Source of the DNA: Psilocybe azurescens | Taxonomy: Eukaryota > Basidiomycota > Agaricomycetes > Agaricales > Agrocybaceae | Length of the DNA stretch: 64,000 bases | Direction of reading: 5' to 3' | NCBI GenBank assembly: GCA_023853785.1 | Contig: JAJIRX010000492.1 | Coordinates: 265,312 to 329,311, forward strand | Shown here: one piece after another, positions 11,847 through 24,642 of the stretch | Layout: every line of letters starts with the position of its first letter | Numbering within the stretch: position 1 is the stretch's first letter | Notes under the pieces: model-generated | Seen by the model: the letters and a program-made list of their open reading frames with translations, nothing else | What the model was told of the DNA's origin: nothing | The model's database searches: none | Translations under genes and position numbers: made by a program

Positions 11847-13977
11847 AGATCGGGTGTCGCTTTTGACTAGGTCATTCGGAAATAAGTATTTTACTATATC
11901 TATTATTGCCATATTGGCTGTCTTTTTACCATCCCCTCATTTGTATATAGAATAAGCATAGGCTGTGCTTAAAGGCCTCTGTTAATGGCCCCTGTCTTTC
12001 GTTCACCCCTCAGTTCCATTTATGGCTATACTCTCCTTATATTTCGCATTCGTATTCGCATTCCGCTTCACATACCTTACTTTTCTAATCCTATAAATAT
12101 CGTTCAGTTTGCTATTAGCTAGTACATAGAAGCTATATTATGTTATCCACTGTAGCCCCTCCCCAGAATAAATTCATTACGGGTTGATCTCGTTTCTAAC
12201 ACTGTCGGCCAGATATAACTAAGTCATCACAGGGAAACATCTTCATGTGCAATGTTAAAAGCTCCGAAGGTGGTGAGCGGCTACGAAGTCGGCTAGAGGC
12301 GGTCATTGAGCAAGTTTTGAACGTGGAATGTGGGGTAGAATGGTGGAATGGAAGCAGGATATACCACTTCTGACGAACTAAGTCGGATACTTTAACTCGC
12401 GAAAACAACATACGGTACATTGTATTCATAGTTCAGCCACCTTTTCGGCCGCCGCCGTGCGGTTCAGAGAAGGTGTGAGTACACGAAGAGCATGCTGTCT
12501 GGATTTCCAGAAAATAACTCTTCTGGAACTTCAGACGTGAGATGTCTTGTGCCAAGTCCACTGTGGACATTTGCAGGGATTTTTTTGAATTCAATCGAAG
12601 CTCAAGTAGTCGATGCGCGTAAGTGCGCACTGATCCGACTCGGGGATTTAGCGTGCGCATGCACTAGCACTTGGGATGATCTCCGATGTACAAAGAAAAC
12701 TCGACTGCAAGTAGCAATGCAGTAACATAAGTAACTGTACCTCGCGCTGGTCTTTCCATTGATCTCTTATTTTATTTAAACCGGAGATTATCGACTAGTA
12801 TCACATCCGATGCATATGCAAACCCGGCCCCATATTCGGCAGTTTCAAAGACCTACACTATACTTGTACCTACATTCCACCGTCTTCGTATAGTATCATC
12901 GTCACGGATACCCTCGCCATGATCCATCCCCATCGCACTCTTGTCGATTTCTATCTATTTAAATCTTTGAGTTCCGTTCTCAAGATCTTCATCGTCTGTA
13001 TGGTGTCATGTAGTACCGGTCTAAGTGGAGTCATTCGGCAGAATCACAAGCGAATGGTGTTTTCCTGGTCCATTAATTAGTAGCACACGATGATGGAATG
13101 GAGGATTAATCGCACATTACTGCCTTGGGGATGCTGTGATATGCTATGGAGGCTTGTGATGTGATAGTAGCGAGCCGGACCTCCTATATTCCTGCCCATG
13201 ATTTACACACATTGCTTGTCATGGAAACTAAACATTGGTATGCTGTAAGAGAAACTAGGGAGAGTTACATGTTGGTTTGCTTCATTTCAGCTTTTGTTAT
13301 GTAAATTAACATAGCGACACGGAACTTGAAGGAGCTTTGACAACGGAGCACCCGGGTCCTGACGGCCAATCTCATTGTAGTACTACTGGTGTACTAGTAT
13401 AGTATCCAAACGTACAACTCTATTTAATTGGTTACCTGAACCCAAAACATCATTCTTGGTAGTAATACAGTATGTTTGTGGTATGTATTTGTATGTAAAA
13501 TTAAATAATAACGCCCGCAGAACACCGGAAGAAATAGTTGAAGTTGAATTGGAAACGCGAAATGAACCGTTGGGCAAACAGAAGGGAATAGTTCATATAA
13601 TGCTGTATACATTGCGAATATACACCAGGAGGTGGCGTGGAACGCAGAGGTTCGGGGAGGCAAGATGAAATTGGCGTCCAAATCGATACCACTACTCCAG
13701 TACTGAAGTACATCACCTGCTCGCGACTGTAAAACCAGCGGAAAGAGATCCAAAAATAGATATCTACGTACGGGTACCTGCAAACACCAGACGCGGTTAT
13801 ACCACAATGGGGACTAGGCACGTAACGAGTCTCACCGATGCCTCTGCCCACACACATAGTGCTCTCTCCATCCCCCCTCACCGCCGGCACTGGTACGCGG
13901 CGGCGAAGCGTCACCCTCAACCCAGATATCTCCTCCAGAAACGTCCAGTCCCTCTTTTTGCTCTGTAATATTGGAGG
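11847..13977. other. Intergenic
   Basis: The stretch after the P450 stop is AT-rich and likely holds its 3' UTR. The remaining open frames are short, overlap on both strands and resemble no family. Confidence 0.5.
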
Positions 13978-15463
13978 TCATTCCAAGCTAACCGAAATAC
14001 CAAAGTTCGCAATCGGCCTATTGGCCATCCTCCGCGCCCGCAGAAACGCAAGTAGATATCGCGGGAACAGCCCGCGGTTCTCCAGCGGGCTGCAGAATTT
14101 AGATCTGAGAGTGTAAAAGAGCGGTAATACGCAATCCAATGAGGACGAGGGGTTTGTCTTCACTAATAGCTTCTCGAATCCATACTCCAACGTGACGAGT
14201 GTCGTCACTGAAGTTAAAGAAGAGAGGAGAGCGATCGGTATAGGTTGCTCCTCGTCCTGAAGGTGGACTTCGCTGGGGGAGTAGTCGAATGCCGTGATTT
14301 AGATAGGGGTACGGGTAGGATGAGAGAGCTCTATGGAGTCCAGCAAGCTGGGGACGGTGTGTCTGGGCAGCCGGAAGCGGGCGTCCACGCGCTGGACGCG
14401 GGGTAGTAATACAGACAGAGTGTCCACGATTATGATCAATCATCTCCAGGAAGAATAATCGCGAGTTGTACCCTAACTTCAGCGTACCGACGGACGAGCT
14501 GTGGACTGAGAGGAAGTTCTCTACGTAGCGCGAGATTTTTATACTCATGTCGTCCACGTCATTCGGCGAGAGGTTGCGGTAGATGTTATTTTGCGTTGAC
14601 AGTACGAGCGAACATCCCTGCGACGGCGTGGTGTAGCGGAGAAGGAATAGCGATGTTCTGAATGTATTCGAGATAGCCAATTATCGGAGAAGCGGGAGCG
14701 ATACTTGCTGCCGTGGACTACAAACAGGCTTCATGAAGCCTGTCCTTAACTCTGCCCATCTCAGCCAATGAATCGATGATCTTCGTCGCATTAAACCCAC
14801 CCGAGAGCAACAACGTCGAAAGCCGCCTCAACCATGTGCCTGCAGAGAAAGGTACTACAGCGGTGTATCAGGAAAAGCAAACTCCCTGAGGGCAGGTGCA
14901 TGGTCCGCAAAAGTGGTCCATTATTAAACAACAAAGAAATATGACCAACCCAGCTCTTCAATGCGAGCCTGAACGTCTCGAGTGAGGGAGAGGGAGCTTG
15001 AAGCAGGCTCCACGTGCCGCTGTCGAATTGGTCGTATTGTGCGATCTGCACGGCGAACTTGCGTATCCTTGGCCAGTGCTTGCCTAATAGATCGCCGAAG
15101 AAAAGACGGGAGCTCTAGTCCATACCATCGACGGATCCTGTCATGTATAACGGAGCCTGACCTATCATCTCCATCACTCGGTCTCTCCATTGCATATGAC
15201 ACCGTCCCAGCAAGTCAACCTCGACTACCCTCCCCCACATTGTTGTGGACCCGCACACTATCTTTCGCCATTGATGGAAAACATGAGAAATTCGCCGTAA
15301 GATATTGAGGCCTGAGATTTGGGTTCTCCTGCTCTCCAGTTTGAGAGGATTCGAATATGTCGGTGTTCATCCAGAATATTTGACCCAGTACGTCAACATC
15401 GAGTCGGTAAATTGGGGAAAGGGATGCATCCAAACCGTCAGTCAGGGAGTCGTGCTCACTCAT
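13978..15463 (-). pseudogene. Decayed F-box gene
   Basis: F-box proteins recruit substrates to SCF ubiquitin ligases. The F-box core PIYRLDVDVLGQIFWMNTDI starts near 15420. After a frame change, HVFHQWRKIV and TMWGRVVEVDLLGR (about 15220-15280) follow, as in family members. SSRLFFGDLLGKHWPRI and LQAPSPSLETFRLALKSW (about 14980) lie beyond an in-frame TAG near 15113. Further downstream LLLSGGFNATKIIDSLAEM and RLHEAC are followed by a TAG at about 14722, and IAPAS and LPLLR are in different frames with more stops. These are several independent nonsense and frameshift lesions, unlike the single-base breaks elsewhere in the window, so this is a true pseudogene. Confidence 0.8.
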
Positions 15464-15891
15464 CTATTTGCAAGAATACGAGTACCGACCCGATATGAAT
15501 CCACGATACCTGATTCATGCAGGATTTGCTTACCTTCTTTCAATATTGAGTAAGTCGAAAGGAAGTCAAAACTCGAGGTCACTAGCAAGTCGCAGCAATG
15601 ACAAAGATCGCGTCCGGGGTCACGTTGAGTTGCATTTTGCCAACTTTCACAGCACGAGACCTCGTGACCGGCTCAGAAACACGCAAATGGGCTGAGAAGC
15701 AGACTCGAGAATAAAAGTTTTGAAGATGCCAATGTAGTATGTGTGAATATACAAAATGTGCAGACACGAGCGAGATGTCCAAATAGATGGGTGAAAAAAT
15801 GTGATCACGAACGAAGGCTATTACCATGAAGATGTAAAGGGGTATATCTAGTCCGCAAATTTTGTCAAAATAATAAAAAACCAATCTCAAC
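15464..15891. other. Intergenic
   Basis: Spacer between the F-box relic start and the 3' end of the first chitin deacetylase. Nothing was recognised. Confidence 0.5.
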
Positions 15892-18245
15892 TTAATGTAC
15901 AACCACTCCCACCCCCACCCACAACCCGACCCCCATCACAATCGACCCCACGATCCACTCCAATCTCAATGCATGCGCATCCGCGGTCTTCTTGAGCGTG
16001 TTGTTGTTCTCAGGTGTACCTGTCGCAGAGGCGGAGACCGTGCTGCGAGCGAGCGTCGGCGATGTAGTTGCATTTGTGCTGTTTTTGATAAGGTTCTCTC
16101 CTATACCAGCGATATCTGAGGAAGCACATACATCAGCAATCAGTCACAGCTACAAATATCAGAAAAGAAGAAAGACTGACATTGCGCGAAGTTGGGCATG
16201 ACAATATCGTTCTCGACATAAGGCTGCGTAATGTTCAAGCCGACAGCTACAGGAACGATGTGCTGTAGTTTCATGTTTTAGTTTGGGTTGGGGAGAGAGT
16301 GGGAGTGAGATTTAAATCCAACGATATCCACAAGACGGAAGAAGAACGGGAAATCTCACATCAAATACTCTCTTAAGCTCCGGATAAAACTTCACGGCCT
16401 CTGCCATGGTCCAATCGTCCAACTCATGGGCCAGGATCATCGTTCCGACCTGTAAAAGGTTGACGTTGACGAAGATGAACACACACTTCAATTGCAAGGC
16501 AGAATACGCGTACAACAACTCACCTTGTCAAACTTGCCCTTCTTCGCATCCTCCACCATTGTACGATACTCGTTGTCCACCATCTCAGCGGTAACACCGG
16601 GCGTCACACCGTACTGCCAGTCCTGCGAGTCGTACTCCCACAGGACGGTGCGCAGTCCGAGCGCGGCGGCGATGGCGCGAATACGGTCGTCGACGTCGCC
16701 AAAGGGGGGCTAAAGATCAAACGTGACAAAGGAATAGTGGTAATGATGGTCAGGGTCGGTAAGAACAAGCGCTGAGAATGTAAAACAGGAGGGGGGGAGG
16801 GGAGGGAAGAACAGCAAGTCCGAGGAAAAGAAAAGAACGCAAGTACTTACCCTCCAGCACGTAGGCGTCACTCCCGCAGCAATTTTTACAGCCTGTAACT
16901 ATAATCACACTACTATCAGCATATTGTGCACTGGCATCCCTTTAAAATCTATAAAAGGAAACATATGGCGCCTTACACCTGAACCAATCATAATAACAAT
17001 ATAATCAGCCAACGATCAGCTACAGTAGCAGTAGAGGATCACTAGCACTATGTAACACTAGAGATAGGACTCACTGTAGTATAACTCTGCGAACGCATCT
17101 TCGCTTGAGAACGCCGTCACTATTACGGTCAACCATTCGTAATTAGCATGAAATACGAGTGGCACGATAGAGAGCGGATGTAATGCTTACTATAGTGATG
17201 CGACCAGCTATCTGTAGCACATGTTCACGGGTTAGATATATGATAGAAGGATAACAGTCATAGAAGTTTGTCGACACTCACGGATACAGATTTCATGTCC
17301 TACATATATGATATCGCAGTCAGTCACATCCATTTCACTTCAGTAATAAGCATTGTGGTCGTAATAAAGCGCACCATCTGCTACAGCCCTACGAGTCTCC
17401 ATCGGCCAGTCCATGACGTTGCTTCCGATATAGAACATAGCTATCATTATTCATCCAGTCAGCCTCGTAAGCATTCACAGTCCGCGGGATGAGATGTAAT
17501 AAAGATAACTGCTTACTAGCTTTCTGATTCTGTGACGCCAAATAATCATAAAACGCATTGTGCGAGCAATTAGGACCATCATCGAATCCATATCCCAGCG
17601 TCCGCGGCTATTGATGCTCCAACATCAGATTCTCATGCTTAACAGCAGTTAAATAGAATAGGTGTCCACAGACTTCAGGCATAATAGACACGTCAGAGGG
17701 AATACCAGGTGTCTTGGGCGTCGTGCACTTCGTATTCGTCCACCAGCAGTCGGGGTCATCAGCGGGATAGTCCAGGCCAGTCGTGTTGCCTTGCAAGTCT
17801 CCCCTTTGTCACCGCGCATGTTCTGTCACCTGCAAGCCTTATAGCGGGAAGAGGAATCGCACACCTTAGGCGCGATATCAGGGATCTTGTCCTTGATGCT
17901 CGCCCATTTCGCTTGAGCGTTTCCATCCTCCGGGAGGATGCTCGCTTGTCCCCATATAGGCGGGAACGACGCCAGAGCGTCGGCGATGGGCTTGTACAGA
18001 TACGGCTCGCACTCCTTGTTTGGATCTATAAAATAAATACACCACCAACACGGAGAGTTCAATACAAGTGGTCAGCCTAGCTTCCGCGGGTTGTGCTGCA
18101 TAGAAAGCGGCCTCCAGAGGCAAAGCGTACCTTTGATGGAAGACTCCCCCGGCTCCGTTGAGCGATCGGGTTCCGGTCCACGTTGAGCATCGACGACGCC
18201 TACGGCCGAAAGCGCCAACACGCCCAGTGTAAAAACGAGCTGCAT
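15892..18245 (-). CDS. Chitin deacetylase 1, GPI-anchored type, many small exons
   Basis: Carbohydrate esterase family 4 (NodB fold); it converts chitin to chitosan at the wall or plasma membrane. Exon 1 (start 18245) encodes a signal peptide, MQLVFTLGVLALSAVGVVDA. Next come DPDCWWTNTKC and motif 1 GYGFDDGPNCSH (about 17560). Motif 2 HSWSHHY is built from exons of 18 nt (17282-17299) and 21 nt (17191-17211). Motif 3 is RPPFGDVDDRIR (about 16700), followed by YDSQDWQYG and the late His motif MILAHELDDW (about 16440). The last exon is Ser/Thr-rich and ends in a hydrophobic stretch (IVGSIVMGVGLWVGVGVVVH), as expected for a GPI signal. All metal-binding and catalytic motifs are intact. The one unresolved junction is about 16905-17060, before the AVKIAAGVTPTCW exon. 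Confidence 0.9.
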
Positions 18246-19841
18246 CTTCCGTATCTAATTGTGTGATGAGCGTCTCCTTTATACGCTACGCGAGGTGACT
18301 GACCATGGTCACCAAAGGTACCGGTGGGTTTGGGCGGGTGTGGGAGGAATATGGGTATATGTAGCTAGAAATTATGTGTATATAAGAGAAGAAAATAAGG
18401 GAAAATAATCAAGCGATAGTGAGGGAAGGGAGAAGTAGAAATATGGATGGACGATGAATGAAAATCGAAAGAAAGGTGAAGAAATGAAATGTGGAGGGCA
18501 ACACGCCAGATTTGTACAGGTGCATCACGATATTTTTAGATTTCCCTGTCGATCGGGCTGAGGCTGACCGTTTTTCGAACAGGCTCCAGTAGATGCGTTG
18601 GCCATGTTATCTGAATCCCTTGCATGTGCATACTTCCAACCCGATGGAGGCACATATATTGGATAGTACGTGGTATTACACATACGCGGGGAAGTTGTAT
18701 CTGTGACTCAGAGAGGAAATGTGGAAATCAACGTCGAGTTGGTGCCTGAGAAAACAACGCAGAAGGTACGAAAGCAGATGAAGATGTGTAAACGAGTGCT
18801 GGCAGAAACGGGCACAAGCTCAGATTTTACGCGCAAGACCTGGATTCTACTATATCGCACGTTGATTAGCGGGTGTATCTGCATATTGGACACCAGAGCC
18901 TCTAGAAATCGATGGTTGAATGTATGCCATAGTGAAGCTCGGAAACATTTTCCAGACAAAAGGCCGTGAATGCTTCATCACGACGCATTTATAGCATGTC
19001 TAGAGATCAATGCTTTCCAAATATCGGGTTCGCGATTAGCCTAGGATTCACGAGCTCTGTTGTTTCCGATTATTGCTGCCAGGTGTCATCGAAGCTCGAA
19101 AGGATAGGTTACCGATTGCGTTTCCCAATGTGCTTATTCCTAAGCGCTGAGCTTCAGTGCATATGCAGAAGAAATGGAGAACGGGACGATGGTCAGAGTT
19201 TGAACGAAAGATTGGGGAAGTATACAGCTGGAGACAGGATGTCTAATAGATGATATTGATGCGTTGATGGCTGTTCCGAGATGCCCCGAGCCGCGCCTGG
19301 CAATCAACGCATGCGGCACCAATATTTCAAATTCAATGACCACTTCAGAGTCAGATAGCCGCCCAAACCCACGAACCTGGCAGGTTGTATAAAGATTACC
19401 TCAACCCGCGCCACCCTGTACCACGACGCTCTTTTTATCCAGAGCGACTCGCAACGCGTTCAAACGGGCTCAGTCCGTAACAATACCACCGGCAGCTGGC
19501 CCACGTCGAAGAATGGGCTCCACCACCTTTGATGGAGATTTCCATTGGAGGAGACTGAGATGCTGAAAACATGAGAATTGGCAATATATCGGGGCACTAT
19601 GTGGAAAATACGATATACTCTGCCTCCAGTATGGAGAACGCTGAGTTGTGATTTGTCCTTGACCCGAGGGTATTGTCACACAGTAATTCTAAAAATTTCA
19701 CGCAATTCAGGCAAGGATACTGTTGATTTTCAATACGCAAAGAGTGATAGTATCAATACACTTCAGTCAATTTAACATTCAGGTGAATATGGATAGTACA
19801 TAAATATTGGGCGATAATACAGCTTCAAGGAGAATTCAGAA
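18246..19841. other. Intergenic between the two chitin deacetylases
   Basis: The left end must hold the promoter of deacetylase 1 and the right end the 3' UTR of deacetylase 2. Open frames here are short and overlap on both strands without family resemblance. Confidence 0.5.
18278..18283 (-). promoter_or_regulatory. TATA-like box of chitin deacetylase 1
   Basis: TATAAA on the minus strand, in the context gcgtataaagg, lies about 33 bp upstream of the ATG. This would give a very short 5' leader. It was judged by sequence and position only. Confidence 0.4.
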
Positions 19842-21572
19842 CTAGACCAACAAGCGCCCGCTTACGGCCATCCCAACAAAACTGGTAATTACAAACAACA
19901 ACCAGCCGCCAAACCCAAAGGGGATGGATATCGCACCAGATGTGTTCGTGTTCGTCGTACTTTCCGCACTGGCAGCTGATCCAGTCAGGGTAACATCTCC
20001 CGCTATAGCGTCAAAGAAATTAACGTTCTCTGCTCAAAGGACACTGTAAAAGAAGAAAGAGACCCACATGCAACGGCTTCAGAAATGGTCGGCGGGTTCT
20101 TCTCAACGCCCGCAGTCTCTGCGTACGCCTCCTTCATATCTTTGCTCAGGCAGCTGATAACAGGCTGGATTTTGAACGGCGGCCTATGTGCTAGCGCATC
20201 GGGGAGGATGTACCCCGTCGCCACCTGCACGGTCTGCTCGTACAGATCGTGTGCGAGCACAATGAAGCCGCTGGGGCGAGATGTCGCGCTGGTAATGATG
20301 TTGCCCCAGTTTTGGAGAACCTGCTGCACGGTCGTCTTTCCGCTTTGGATGTTGAAATCTGGCGGCAAAGAATCAAAGGTGGTATGAGAAATGTTTGAGA
20401 AGCCAAGCTGCTAGCTGACTCACCATCGGTATCGAACGTGGAGGTCGCGCCAGCGCGACTCCACATAACTGGTGTAAGTCCCATAGCCAATGATATTGCA
20501 CGGACACGATCACTATCCAATCCGTAAGAACCAGTAATCACCAAACTTTCAGAAAAATCTGAAAAAAAACTCACTCGATATCCCCCGTAGGTGGCCGCAT
20601 CATATTAGGCGTCACACCCAACACATCCTTGATAACCTTCTTCGTCCACCCCAGCTCCGCGACGATCTCCTCGTTGGTCAGCGCCGTGAGCGGTGCATGG
20701 CTCCACGTGTGCACCGCGATCTGATGGCCCGCCATGTGCTCCGCCTGCAGGATTTCGGGATACGAGATGACCCGCGAGCCGACGACGAAGAATGTCGACT
20801 TGAGCTTGGCTTCGTCCAGGTAGGCGAGGAGGTCGGGAGTGTAGGGCGAGGGGCCGTCGTCGTACGTGAGGCCCCAGTCCATCGCGGCGGGACACTCGAC
20901 GATGTCGGTGGATCGAGTGCATCCGCCGCATGTCCACCAACATCTTTCTGGGTCGGCTGCGAAGGCAGAATTGTTGGAACATCCCCCTACTAATTATTAG
21001 AAACTGTACTATGCACGTGAAGCAAGCAGAACACACCTGGATTGGTAGCTTCAAACTCCGGAATAACAATTCCTGTATCCTTCACTTCCTGAACCCACCT
21101 CTTTACCTGTTCAGAGTCGACGGGAGGCACCTTATCCAGTGCGGGATAATCAGCAGGTCGCAGGGCAGCGGCTGCAAGTACAGAAATCCACTCAGTCAAT
21201 GAAGCAGAGCATCATTTACACCGTACACCCACCATTCGGGAGCACAGGGGCGTTCGGTATGGACGTCGGGGCCGCACCAGGCGTCGCCGTATGGTCCAGC
21301 GGCCTCGTCGACACAGAAGGCTCATCCTTGGTAATAACCGACAGCGGAAAAGCGGTCGGGTTCGTCGAGTGCACAGAAAACGTTCCAGTCACTGCAGCCG
21401 GTGCAGATGCGGACGGGGATGTAGTCAGAGATCCACTCGCCGAGGCCCCGGCTTGACGAACATCGAGTCGTGTTCGATCTGAATCTGAATCACCGCCATG
21501 TCCAGCGGCAGCGACGAGGACGACAGGAAACACAGAGAAAGCAGTAGCGACAGTGGTCCCTGAAATCTTCAT
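19842..21572 (-). CDS. Chitin deacetylase 2, GPI-anchored type
   Basis: A second CE4 deacetylase, paralogous in role but diverged from the first. The start at 21572 gives the signal peptide MKISGTTVATAFSVFPVVLV; an in-frame ATG at 21608 would spoil it. A Ser/Thr/Ala-rich linker comes next, then RCWWTCGGCTRSTD (about 20930). Motif 1 is LTYDDGPSPYTPDL (about 20865), motif 2 HTWSHAPLT (about 20705) and motif 3 MRPPTGDIEDRVRAIS, with an intron inside it near 20570. The MWSRAGATSTFDTD segment lies near 20460 and the late His motif IVLAHDLYEQ near 20250. The C-terminus is Ser/Thr-rich with the hydrophobic tail GGWLLFVITSFVGMAVSG, consistent with GPI anchoring. It is less fragmented than deacetylase 1. 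All motifs are present, so it should be active. Confidence 0.92.
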
Positions 21573-22020
21573 AATGAGATGGAGAAAGAAGTAAAGGAGA
21601 GCGAGCAAGGCTAATGAAGAAAAAAAAGAAAAGGCAGAAAAAACAAAGTTTTCAACTTTTTGCCGCCCATGTTCTTAAAATAGATGTAGATCTTTCTTCC
21701 GTCCACTGCGTCTAAGTATGACCCGTTGATAGGAACGAATGAAAACGTCGTTCAAAGAGAGCATATGGAGACATGTATTCTGGTTAATTAGTACAGGTAG
21801 TTAAATGCAGCACACAATAAATTACAGCGTATTAGGAGGGAGGAATAAAATATTGTCGTACAACTTCCAAAGAATCGTATCATCCTCTTTTCCTTTTGAC
21901 TTGAACCGAGCACGACTGAAAATGAAGGATGATTGAAAGGATGAGGTGAAGGCAAGATAAAGGGGGAGTATCCGGTAGTATATGCAGCAGCTGGAAGAGC
22001 GAAGAGGCAGTCGTAGAAAA
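21573..22020. other. Intergenic
   Basis: Purine/pyrimidine-biased spacer upstream of deacetylase 2 and downstream of the sugar transporter. No further element was recognised. Confidence 0.5.
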
Positions 22021-24642
22021 TCACACCGCATGCCCCAAATCACTCGTCCTGAAACTGCGATTCCGATTTCCATGCCCATCCACCTCCGACTTCCCGATCC
22101 CACCCACTGGGCCCTCCTTCGTCAACCCCACACCGCCTTGCAAACCCCTCTGCGCATCCGAGTCGACGTTCGCCATCCTCCCGGGTTGGACTCCTCCCGT
22201 TCCAACTCCAGCACCACCAACAGTGGAATGACCCCCATCCACGACGGGTGGCGTAACTCGATTCGACAATCGACGATGCACCTGCGGTTCCGGCATGCCC
22301 ATCGCACCAGTTCCATCTCCCCCAGCTCCAGTGCCGCCACCCGACATCATCTTCTCACCCTGCGCGCCCCCAACTCCAGCGCCAATATCCCCTCCATTGT
22401 TATATCCAGTATTGAACTGTTGCTGTTGCTGCCCATTCCCATTCCCATTCGGTTTATCCGCATGCTCGATCCTCTTCTCCTCCAACGCACCGCTCGCAAG
22501 CGGCTTGCGCGCCTGGGCAGCTTTCGTCTGCTCGACGAGGTCGTACCGCGATGAGTACCGGCGGGCGCCCATGTGCTTGATGTCCATGGCTTGCAGTGAG
22601 GGTCGTTGTACATCTATAAATGACAATATGTCAATAATTCTATATGTGACACAGAAGTATGGTAGAGAATAGACGCACGTTATCGACACTCTCCAACGAC
22701 AAATCCGAGCTCTCGTACAAGAAGAAATATACGATAACAGCGCCAGTAAGATTGCATGCTAAAAAGTAACAAATCGTCAGCGACTACAGTGCTTGCAGGA
22801 AAAGAGAGGAAACGTACCAGCGAAAACGAACCCATATCTGAACTCAATGGCAGATACGATAAAAGGCGTGAAAAACGCGATCAGGAAATTCCACAACCAA
22901 TTGCTCGCAGTTGACAGCGCGCCCTGCTTTGCCCTTGTCCTCGTTGGGAAGGTCTCGCCGATAAGAATCCAAATACCCGGGGCCCAGGTCGTAGCGTAAC
23001 CCAGGATGAACAGGCATGCGCTGACGATCATAACTGTGGGGTTGACGCCAGACCCACGTCGAAAGATAAAAATAGAACATGTGGTGGAGGTAATGTAATG
23101 TAATGTAATGGAGGTCATGACGTCAGTCACTAATTCGTTTCATTGTAGATGGAAAGAAGAACGCACGCTTTCCGATATGTTCATCGGTTGTAGGGTCTTT
23201 CGCAGTTCCTGCGGCAGCGAATACGAACAGCCATGCAGCTTGCCAGCATCCTCCAATGATAAGAGGCATTCTCCGTCCAAACTACAGAGCAACGTCGTCA
23301 GGGAAGCACAACAATGGGCAGCCAGAGGCCAGAAAAAGGCAGACGCACACGTTCCATGACGTACAACCCTCCAAATGTACACACAAAGTTAACAGCTCCC
23401 AAAATAATCTGCGTCACAAAACTATCATTGATCCCCACGCTCTGGAAGACCGTCGCGCCGTAATAGAAGAAGTAGTTGGCACCCGTGAGCTGCTGGAAGC
23501 TCTGCAGCGTCATGCCTAAAAGTGTGCGGTACAGCGTCTTATTACTCGGCCTGAAGCAATCGATCCATCCAGATCGGAGTGATGACTCCATCTGCACCTG
23601 GTTGACGATCTCGTCGACTTCGGCTTGCACGAAACGGTTGCTGGACTCGTCGGCTGCTTTGATACCGTAGGCGCGTGCGATGGAGCGTTCGGCAGCCTTT
23701 GTGTGGCCGTGGGCGACGAGCCAGCGAGGAGATTCAGGCATCAATAGAATGCCTACTCCGAGAATTACGGGCCAGATCAATCCGATTCCAATTAGCGTGC
23801 GCCATGACTTTGCGCCTGAAAGCTCTCTTGTGCCGATAGCAATACAGTCTGTGAAGGTTATCAGACATGGACCAGAGTCGGGGTAATGGAATACACACAA
23901 GCGACTAGAATTCCGAGAGTGATGAACAATTGGTAAGTGGCTGTCAGTGTCCCTCGTATCTGAGTAGGAGCAGTCTCGGCTTGATACTAATAAAGCGGAC
24001 GCTTATGAATGAAAGAAGAGACAAAAATAGTTCGAACCATGGCGTACCATGGGTACTGCAGCACTCAGAGCACCGACAGCGAGACCTGATATAAGACGTC
24101 CGACGGCGACTTGCTGCCATACGTGAAAGCTAGCGAGCTGCACGATGACGCCTACACAGAATAGCAAGCATTCGGACGTCATCGCCCGCCGTCTGCCGAT
24201 CCCGTCTGCGATTCTATTCCAGAAAAACATCATATTAACATCTAATCAAGAGAAAGGGCAAAAAAAAGAAAGGGAAATGACAGATGACGAGGATCCAATG
24301 CAGAGAAAATGACGTACGGAGCCCCCATCAGCGCCCCAGCCAGCGTACCAATCGACAGCAGCGAGACAATTAAACCCGCTCTGACCGTCGAGAACTCGCA
24401 CGTATTGTGGTCCACGGGATTAGAGCACGTCGCAAAACGCAGCTTGAAGTCCTCCATGAGGAGGATGTCGCTGATCTGGCCAGTGTCGTATCCGAAGATG
24501 AACCCGCCCATGCTGGCGACGAGGGCGAGCATGATCGCCGTGCCGCCTATGGGCATGCCGTGCCTTTGGGATCGAAAATGTTAGTATACGAGGCATGAAT
24601 CATTTGGAAAATGGAGATTACGCACATATAGAAGAGAGGCAT
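22021..24642 (-). CDS. MFS sugar transporter with long glycine-rich C-terminal tail
   Basis: Hexose-transporter-like member of the sugar porter family, 12 TM helices at the plasma membrane. Exon 1 (start 24642) is MPLFYM, spliced to HGMPIGGTAIMLALVASMGG. Family marks are FIFGYDTGQIS, GRRRAMTSE, MPESPRWLVAHG (about 23740), the sugar-site region LQSFQQLTGANYFFYYG, VFGRRMPLIIGG (about 23270) and WILIGETFPTRTRAKQGA (about 22940). The last core exon has LSLESVDN, as in family members. Splice phases all agree. It then carries about 190 extra residues rich in Gly, Asn and Gln with a Q5 run (22021-22600), longer than ordinary transporters and reminiscent in layout only of yeast Snf3/Rgt2 glucose sensors. 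Deacetylase 2 lies downstream on the same strand. Confidence 0.9.

Noticed and set aside
13501..13920. Minus-strand ORF beyond the F-box relic
   Set aside because: Composition and content do not match F-box C-termini, and overlapping frames on both strands are equally open.
22295..22672. Plus-strand proline-rich ORFs opposite the sugar transporter tail
   Set aside because: They are antisense shadows of the Gly-rich tail on the minus strand.
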